A stretch of DNA of 5,218 nt from an uncultured Oscillospiraceae bacterium (GTDB lineage Bacteria; Bacillota; Clostridia; Oscillospirales; Acutalibacteraceae): the NCBI GenBank assembly GCA_905200265.1, contig CAJKJS010000127.1, positions 1-5,218 on the forward strand. Reading direction: 5' to 3'. Below are positions 1 through 3,698 of the stretch, piece by piece. How positions within the stretch are numbered: the stretch's first letter is position 1; the number at the start of each line of letters is the position of its first letter. The position numbers and the translations under genes were made by a program. The notes under the pieces are model-generated. The model was not told the origin of the DNA, searched no databases, and was given only the letters and a program-made list of their open reading frames with translations.

Positions 1-75
1 TGTTCCCAATGCGAAAGAATAAGGGAGACAATCTAAAAGAAAAAAATAGATAAAGCAAACTACAAAAAAAGTTAG

Positions 76-125
76 GCACAGAGCCAATTTTTCCGAAGAT
101 CTCATCGAATGAAAGCCCTCTGTGC
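76..125. repeat. 8-bp inverted repeat, widely spaced
   Basis: GCACAGAG at 76-83 is the exact reverse complement of CTCTGTGC at 118-125, with 34 bases between. In RNA this could close a stem around an AT-rich loop. No T-tract follows the right arm (the next bases are GAACAAAAAACC), so it is not a plain intrinsic terminator. It lies about 190 bases before the dehydrogenase start and upstream of the best promoter candidate. It is therefore more likely a DNA site, or part of a transcript from a promoter further left, than the dehydrogenase leader. Chance occurrence is possible. Confidence 0.35.
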
Positions 126-203
126 GAACAAAAAACCTGAGAGAGTGACACAAAACAAAAGCCAAGTTCTTTGGGCAACTCCGCTAAAAGATATTATGTT
201 GCA

Positions 204-222
204 CAAAAATTATTGATTTTTG
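204..222. promoter_or_regulatory. Candidate operator dyad CAAAAAT-N5-ATTTTTG
   Basis: The arms CAAAAAT (204-210) and ATTTTTG (216-222) are a perfect 7-bp inverted repeat with a 5-bp spacer (TATTG). The dyad covers the probable -35 hexamer TTGATT (213-218) of the dehydrogenase promoter, a typical place for a repressor site. It does not match the TTGTTAA...TTAACAA consensus of the redox repressor Rex. The binding protein is unknown, and because the arms are AT-rich a chance palindrome cannot be excluded. Confidence 0.4.
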
Positions 223-241
223 CCTGTAACTTTGATATTCT
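213..241 (+). promoter_or_regulatory. Probable sigma-A promoter of the alcohol dehydrogenase
   Basis: A -35 hexamer TTGATT (213-218) and a -10 hexamer TATTCT (236-241) are separated by exactly 17 bases, giving an expected transcript start near 248 and a leader of about 70 bases. Each hexamer matches the consensus at four of six positions, so this is a moderate promoter. An overlapping alternative is TTGCCT (220-225) with TATGAC (242-247), spacing 16. A second, weaker -10-like TATTAT lies at 192-197. Confidence 0.45.
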
Positions 242-256
242 TATGACAATGTAACC

Positions 257-279
257 GGGACGTTCGTTCGGAAAGTCCC
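257..279 (+). promoter_or_regulatory. Leader hairpin or operator dyad before the dehydrogenase
   Basis: GGGAC (257-261) pairs with GTCCC (275-279). After one G/A mismatch, TTC (263-265) pairs with GAA (271-273), leaving a GTTCG loop (266-270). Eight of nine opposed positions are complementary. The element starts about 10 bases after the predicted transcript start and ends 18 bases before the ribosome-binding site, so it could be an RNA hairpin affecting mRNA stability or initiation, or a symmetric protein site. It has no T-tract and is not a terminator. Confidence 0.4.
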
Positions 280-316
280 ACAAAAAGCAGATGGTTTAAA
301 AGGAGGATCCTGCAAA

Positions 317-1372
317 ATGAAAGGTTTTGCGATGTTACGAATTGGGGAAACTGGCTGGATCGAAAAAGACCGCCCCGTATGTGGCCCCATGGATGCGATT
401 TGTAAACCTATTGCTCTGGCACCGTGTACGTCGGACGTGCATACGGTGTGGGCTGGGGCTATTGGCGACCGCCATAATATGATCTTAGGTCATGAAGCTG
501 TGGGCGAAGTGGTGGAAGTAGGTAGTTTGGTTCGCGACTTTAAAGTCGGTGACAAGGTGCTGGTATCCGCCATCACGCCGGACTGGAATTCCAAAGCGGC
601 CCAGGAAGGGTATCCCATGCACTCCGGTGGCATGCTGGCTGGCTGGAAGTTTTCGAACTTTAAAGACGGCGTGTTTGGTGAGTACTTCCATGTCAACGAT
701 GCGGATGGAAACCTGGCTCTGTTGCCGGAAGGGATGGATCTGGGAGCTGCCTGCATGATCAGCGATATGGTACCCACCGGCTTCCATGGAGTGGAACTGG
801 CTGATGTGCAGTTTGGCGATAATGTAGCCGTGATTGGAATTGGTCCGGTGGGCCTGATGTCTGTGGCGGCCGCTGCCATTCGCGGTGCTGCTAATATTTA
901 TGCGGTGGGATCGCGGAAAAATTGCTGTGACCTGGCCAGAGAATTTGGCGCTACCGATATTATCAATTACCGGGAAGGCGATATTGTCGAACAGATCATG
1001 GAAAAAACCCATGGGCTGGGTGTAGATAAAATCGTAGTGGCCGGTGGCGATAATGACACGTTTGACCAGGCAATTCGTATGCTTAAACCCGGCGGCATTA
1101 TCGGCAATGTGAATTATCTGGGTGAAGGCGATTCCATTCGCATCCCCCGGGTAGAATGGGGTTGCGGCATGGGCCACAAGACCATTCGCGGCGGCCTTAT
1201 GCCCGGCGGCCGTGTTCGTTCGGAAAAGCTGGCCCGGCTGGTAGTAGCCAATCGGATTCATCCCGAAAAGCTGATTACCCATACCTTTAAGGGATTGGAA
1301 GGTGTAGAGCCCGCCCTGATGATGATGAAAGATAAACCCCGTGATCTGATTAAGCCCTTGGTTCTGCTGTAA
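317..1372 (+). CDS. adh: NADP-type zinc-dependent secondary alcohol dehydrogenase (isopropanol dehydrogenase family)
   Basis: The 351-residue protein is a medium-chain dehydrogenase/reductase with the same length as the C. beijerinckii and Thermoanaerobacter secondary alcohol dehydrogenases, which reversibly reduce ketones such as acetone to 2-propanol with NADPH in the cytoplasm. Directly visible are the catalytic zinc ligands Cys37, His59 and Asp150, with Glu60 beside them in GHEAVGEV. The Rossmann motif GIGPVG is at 174-179. The residues that hold the NADP 2'-phosphate in the family, Gly198-Ser199-Arg200 and Tyr218, are all kept. The four-cysteine structural-zinc lobe of horse-liver-type enzymes is absent, as is normal for this branch. 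Pocket residues Ser39, Ala85, Trp110, Tyr267 and Leu294 match the Thermoanaerobacter enzyme, but family Cys295 is Met here. The start is fixed by AAAAGGAGG (298-306), 10 bases before ATG, and by the family N-terminus MKGFAML. The gene ends in tandem stops TAA TAG and is followed by a terminator, so it is probably monocistronic. Confidence 0.95.
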   Translation: MKGFAMLRIGETGWIEKDRPVCGPMDAICKPIALAPCTSDVHTVWAGAIGDRHNMILGHEAVGEVVEVGSLVRDFKVGDKVLVSAITPDWNSKAAQEGYPMHSGGMLAGWKFSNFKDGVFGEYFHVNDADGNLALLPEGMDLGAACMISDMVPTGFHGVELADVQFGDNVAVIGIGPVGLMSVAAAAIRGAANIYAVGSRKNCCDLAREFGATDIINYREGDIVEQIMEKTHGLGVDKIVVAGGDNDTFDQAIRMLKPGGIIGNVNYLGEGDSIRIPRVEWGCGMGHKTIRGGLMPGGRVRSEKLARLVVANRIHPEKLITHTFKGLEGVEPALMMMKDKPRDLIKPLVLL

Positions 1373-1400
1373 TAGTGGCGTGTAAACCAACCAAAAATAG

Positions 1401-1439
1401 AAAAGGCGGACGGCCCTTTATAAGGCCGCCCGCCTTTTT
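1401..1439. terminator. Bidirectional intrinsic terminator between convergent genes
   Basis: The stem is GGCGGACGGCC (1405-1415) with GGCCGCCCGCC (1424-1434). It is fully paired except for one central A/C mismatch, with an 8-base loop (1416-1423). It is flanked by AAAA on the left (1401-1404) and TTTTT on the right (1435-1439), so it reads as a GC hairpin plus U-tract on both strands. It begins 28 bases after the dehydrogenase stop and ends just before the stop codon of the minus-strand transporter gene (1441-1443). One element therefore probably stops both convergent transcripts. Confidence 0.9.
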
Positions 1440-1440
1440 G

Positions 1441-2016
1441 TCAGGTGAGCAGTGGTTGCAGCAGAGTCACAGCGACTTCGGTGGCCCCGCATAAGCTCAT
1501 AACCAATATGGGGTTTGCATGGCGTCTTCGTAAGAAATACAGCGAAATAACAAAATAGATCACAGCCCGTAAATCCACATGAGTCATGCTAAAAAGCACC
1601 ATATCGCCGCCAAAAAAGGAGGAAAGCAGAATCGACAGCCCGGCTGCGGCGATCATAGCCACGACTGCCGGACGCAGCGCCTGAAGGGTACCCTGTAAAA
1701 GACTGAGCGTGCGGTAGCGGGCATACAGCATGGCAAGTAGCGTGACCAAAATACAGGAAGGCAGCACGCACCCCAGCGTGGCGATGAGAGCACCGGGTAA
1801 CCCGGCAATGCGGGTGCCCACAAAGGTGGCGGCGTTGACGGCAATAGGGCCGGGAGTCATCTGGGAAATGGTGACTAAGTCCACAAACTCCGAGGAGCTG
1901 ATCCATCCGTGCAGGGTGACAACCTGTTCTTCAATCAGCGGCATAGCCGCATAGCCACCCCCAAAACTGAAAGCTCCAATTTGCAGAAAGCTGAGAAATA
2001 GTTGCAAATAGATCAC
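1441..2016 (-). CDS. chrA: Short-chain chromate/anion transporter, second subunit (ChrA family)
   Basis: A 191-residue integral membrane protein containing one chromate-transporter domain, half the size of long ChrA proteins. The N-terminal signature FLQIGAFSFGGGYA is at about 10-23 and the conserved segment MTPGPIAVNAATFVG at about 53-67. Next come a hydrophobic segment with GLPGALIATLG and LPS (72-87) and further membrane stretches near 117-133 and 151-162, the last ending in a basic RRR. Single-domain ChrA proteins work as pairs (ywrB/ywrA in B. subtilis), exporting chromate by membrane potential or exchange. The natural substrate here may be another oxyanion. The start is GTG at 2016-2014, overlapping the stop of the upstream partner by four bases (GTGA), with AAAGGGGGA about 5-13 bases before it. 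The two genes are thus probably translationally coupled. The next Met (residue 25) would cut off the signature motif. Confidence 0.92.
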   Translation of the reverse strand: MIYLQLFLSFLQIGAFSFGGGYAAMPLIEEQVVTLHGWISSSEFVDLVTISQMTPGPIAVNAATFVGTRIAGLPGALIATLGCVLPSCILVTLLAMLYARYRTLSLLQGTLQALRPAVVAMIAAAGLSILLSSFFGGDMVLFSMTHVDLRAVIYFVISLYFLRRRHANPILVMSLCGATEVAVTLLQPLLT

Positions 2017-2591
2017 AGCTTATTCCCCCTTTCGGCCCATTTAGTACGCACAATACCGATGAGGGCGGCTGCCACTATCAGCAAGACTACATTGACATTC
2101 AAAAAGTAATTGAGAACAAAACAGGCAACCATGATGAAAATCGAAAGATAATCCCGTTCCTTACATGGTTTTGCGCCCATATCCAGTACCACGGAGGTAA
2201 TAACGGCGGCTACGCCAGCCTGCATGCCCCGCAAAAGAGCTTTGACGATCACATTTTCGCAAAATGCCTGATACCCGACCGAAATAAGGCTTAGCAAAAT
2301 AAGAGGGGGTAACACGGCGCCGATGGCAGATACCAGCGCACCCAAAATCCCACACAGTTTGTACCCTACAATGATAGCGCCATTGACGGCAATGGCACCG
2401 GGGGACGATTGGGCAATGGCTACGAGATCCAGCATTTCATCTTCTTCGATCCAGTGTAGCTGGTCGACAAATTTGTTTTTTAGCAGCGTGACAATCACGT
2501 AACCTCCGCCGAATGTGAAAGCGCTGAGGTACAGGGTGGAAAGAAACAATTTGCCGAGCACGCGGCTTTTCTTTGGGGGATTGTCTGGCAT
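2013..2591 (-). CDS. chrA: Short-chain chromate/anion transporter, first subunit (ChrA family)
   Basis: A membrane protein of 192 residues from the chosen ATG, with one chromate-transporter domain. The N-terminus is basic and probably cytoplasmic (PKKSR, 6-10). The signature LSAFTFGGGYVIV lies at 22-34, the SSPGAIAVNGAIIVG segment at 62-76 and GILGALVSAIGAVLPP at 81-96, with later hydrophobic stretches near 124-138, 149-163 and 166-181. The frame stays open upstream to a GTG at 2639. I prefer ATG 2591-2589 because AAAGGAAGG lies 8 bases before it, while the GTG lies upstream of the predicted transcript start and has no well-spaced ribosome site. It is the first gene of a two-gene minus-strand operon with the second ChrA half. 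Where its partner has Pro-Gly-Pro this subunit has Pro-Gly-Ala (64-66), so the two halves are not equivalent. The divergent LysR gene probably regulates it. The family assignment is firm, the substrate less so. Confidence 0.92.
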   Translation of the reverse strand: MPDNPPKKSRVLGKLFLSTLYLSAFTFGGGYVIVTLLKNKFVDQLHWIEEDEMLDLVAIAQSSPGAIAVNGAIIVGYKLCGILGALVSAIGAVLPPLILLSLISVGYQAFCENVIVKALLRGMQAGVAAVITSVVLDMGAKPCKERDYLSIFIMVACFVLNYFLNVNVVLLIVAAALIGIVRTKWAERGNKL

Positions 2592-2630
2592 GGGCGGTAC
2601 CTTCCTTTGTTGCAAGTTTTTCCGATTTCT

Positions 2631-2659
2631 AGCATACACCTTCTTTACACATATGTAAA
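2631..2659 (-). promoter_or_regulatory. Probable promoter of the transporter operon
   Basis: Reading the minus strand, TTTACA (2659-2654) is followed after exactly 17 bases by TATGCT (2636-2631). The -35 matches the consensus at five of six positions and the -10 at four of six. The expected transcript start is near 2624, giving a leader of about 33 bases before ATG 2591. That supports the ATG over the longer GTG reading of the first transporter gene. The -35 lies within the dyad at 2644-2659. Confidence 0.55.
2644..2659. promoter_or_regulatory. Candidate LysR-type operator dyad in the divergent control region
   Basis: TTTAC (2644-2648) and GTAAA (2655-2659) form a perfect inverted repeat with a 6-base centre. 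LysR regulators usually bind an imperfect dyad around T-N11-A between their own gene and a divergent target. This dyad has even symmetry and so does not fit that rule exactly, but its position is right. It contains the -35 hexamers of both divergent promoter candidates. Another AT-rich dyad, TTAT-TTT-ATAA, at 2666-2676 could be a second site. Confidence 0.4.
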
Positions 2660-2672
2660 ATAGTATTATTTT
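2644..2672 (+). promoter_or_regulatory. Possible promoter of the LysR gene
   Basis: TTTACA (2644-2649) is followed after 17 bases by TATTTT (2667-2672), giving a transcript start near 2679 and a leader of about 33 bases. The -10 is weak (four of six), and the AT-rich surroundings offer other -10-like words (TATTAT 2664-2669, TATAAA 2672-2677), though at poor spacing from this -35. A weak overlapping promoter would suit an autorepressed LysR gene. Confidence 0.4.
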
Positions 2673-2711
2673 ATAAAGTATATATGGAAAAACGTATAAG
2701 GGGGCCTTTCG

Positions 2712-3614
2712 ATGACCTTACGCCATTTGCGTATTTTCACCATGGTATACCGGTTAGGCAGTATGTCGGCAGCGGCAGAGAAATTGCATTTGTCGCAACC
2801 GGCGGTGAGCACGGCTATACGGGAAATGGAAACGTATTATGGGGTGCGACTGTTTGACCGGTTAGCCCGGCGGCTGTACCGCACCCCTCAGGGAGAGAAA
2901 ATGTACGGATATGCCGTGCACATCGTGTCGCTATTCGATGAAATGGAGCAGACCATGAAACAGCCAAAGGCGCAAGAAACTTTGCGGGTGGGGGCCTCCA
3001 TTACAATTGGAGGCCTATTTTTGCCGGACTGGGTGGCGAAATTTCGGGAAGAAGAACCACTTGTGCAAGTGCAAGTGAGTGTGCGCAATACAGGGGATAT
3101 AGAAGAAGCCTTATTAGGAGGGGAACTGGACTTGGCGTTTGTGGAGGGAGGCGTTAAAAACTCTCTCTTGTGCAGCGAGCCGTTTTTGGAAGACCGGCTA
3201 TGCCTGTTGGCGCCAAAGGACCACCCACTCACACAAAAAAACGACGTTACCCTACAGGAAGTGGCCCAGTACCCGTTTGTTATGCGGGAAGAAGGCAGTG
3301 CCAGCCGCAGCGTGTGGGAAGAAGCCATGCGATTGCAAGGGTTGTCCCCAAAAATTTTGTGGGAGAGTGTCAGCAATACCGCAGTTTTGCAAGCAGTAAT
3401 CCACGGGGTAGGGCTGGGTGTGCTGCCACAACGGTTGGCAGAAAAACCACTGGCGCAGGGACGCTTGCGTGAAGTGCCGATTCGGCTGCCAGCTTTGCAG
3501 CGGCAATTCCGGCTGGTATACCACCGGCACAAATTTTTCACCCCTATCATGCGGGCATTTTTAGAACTGGCCCAAAGGGAAGCGGCCGCCGAACGGGAAG
3601 AGACTCTCCGATAA
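2712..3614 (+). CDS. LysR-family transcriptional regulator, divergent from the transporter pair
   Basis: The protein is 300 residues, the usual size for this family. A winged helix-turn-helix occupies about 1-60, with the recognition region MSAAAEKLHLSQPAVSTAIR at 18-37 and the wing ending in LARRLYRTPQG (51-61). A linker helix follows to about 85. The effector-binding domain runs from about 90 to 290: it opens with LRVGASITIGGLFLP, has DLAFVEG at 140-146 and MREEGSASR at 191-199, where many relatives have REPGSGTR. The GASxTIG and VEG motifs resemble CysL/YwfK-like regulators, which respond to small anions or sulfur-related metabolites. That comparison is from memory. The start ATG has AAGGGGG (2698-2704) 7 bases upstream. 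Divergent orientation with a short shared control region strongly suggests that it regulates the ChrA pair and itself. The inducer is unknown; chromate, sulfate or a similar oxyanion is a reasonable guess. Confidence 0.95.
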   Translation: MTLRHLRIFTMVYRLGSMSAAAEKLHLSQPAVSTAIREMETYYGVRLFDRLARRLYRTPQGEKMYGYAVHIVSLFDEMEQTMKQPKAQETLRVGASITIGGLFLPDWVAKFREEEPLVQVQVSVRNTGDIEEALLGGELDLAFVEGGVKNSLLCSEPFLEDRLCLLAPKDHPLTQKNDVTLQEVAQYPFVMREEGSASRSVWEEAMRLQGLSPKILWESVSNTAVLQAVIHGVGLGVLPQRLAEKPLAQGRLREVPIRLPALQRQFRLVYHRHKFFTPIMRAFLELAQREAAAEREETLR

Positions 3615-3625
3615 CGAAACAGCCC

Positions 3626-3655
3626 TTGCATGCGGGGGGCGGTTGGCTTTATACT
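3626..3655 (+). promoter_or_regulatory. Probable sigma-A promoter of the EAL-domain gene
   Basis: TTGCAT (3626-3631) and TATACT (3650-3655) are separated by 18 bases, each matching the consensus well (four and five of six). The expected transcript start is near 3662, about 37 bases before the start codon. There is no convincing terminator between the LysR stop (3612-3614) and this promoter, so read-through from the LysR gene is possible, but this gene appears able to be transcribed on its own. Confidence 0.55.
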
Positions 3656-3698
3656 TAATATAGAATCCGTGTAAAAATAAAAAACGGGGGGAACCGTT

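Larger units (their letters stand above)
1..316. other. Non-coding upstream region of the alcohol dehydrogenase gene
   Basis: I see no convincing gene in these 316 bases. The first 70 bases are A-rich and purine-rich on the plus strand. The purine run AAGGGAG at 21-27 looks like a ribosome-binding site, but no start codon or open frame follows it. The stretch holds a widely spaced inverted repeat (76-83 with 118-125), a tight AT-rich dyad (204-222), a probable promoter (213-241), a GC-richer dyad in the expected leader (257-279) and the AAAAGGAGG ribosome-binding site of the dehydrogenase (298-306). An upstream gene, if any, ends before position 1. The length and the density of dyads suggest a regulated promoter, but I recognise no known riboswitch class. 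Confidence 0.6.

Noticed and set aside
75..90. GGCACAGAGCCAAT resembles a sigma-54 promoter.
   Set aside because: The GG and GC elements are 6 bases apart instead of 10, so the site does not fit.
131..190. Possible riboswitch fragments (CTGAGA at 137-142 resembling a TPP element; TGGGCAAC at 172-179 resembling the 3' end of a ZTP element).
   Set aside because: Only isolated short words match. The partner stems and the other conserved blocks are absent, and an alcohol dehydrogenase is not a usual target of either class.
262..274. The 13-base word GTTCGTTCGGAAA occurs both in the leader (262-274) and inside the dehydrogenase gene (1214-1226).
   Set aside because: One 13-base match is not surprising in 5 kb, and the flanks differ immediately. 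The coding copy simply encodes part of VRSEK.
485..1390. Long 301-codon open frame on the minus strand opposite the dehydrogenase.
   Set aside because: It lies antisense to a gene with every family motif intact. Its product is rich in His, Gln and Asn with no recognisable domain, which is typical of a shadow frame.
2888..3631. A 247-codon open frame opposite the LysR gene, and a 213-codon frame (3884-4525) opposite the GGDEF region.
   Set aside because: Both translate to Ser/Arg/Cys-rich sequences without domains, have no ribosome site, and lie opposite clearly real genes.
3621..3655. Possible terminator after the LysR gene (AGCC at 3621-3624 with GGCT at 3645-3648, followed by TT).
   Set aside because: Only four pairs span 20 bases, there is no real T-tract, and the segment is better explained as the -35/-10 region of the next gene.
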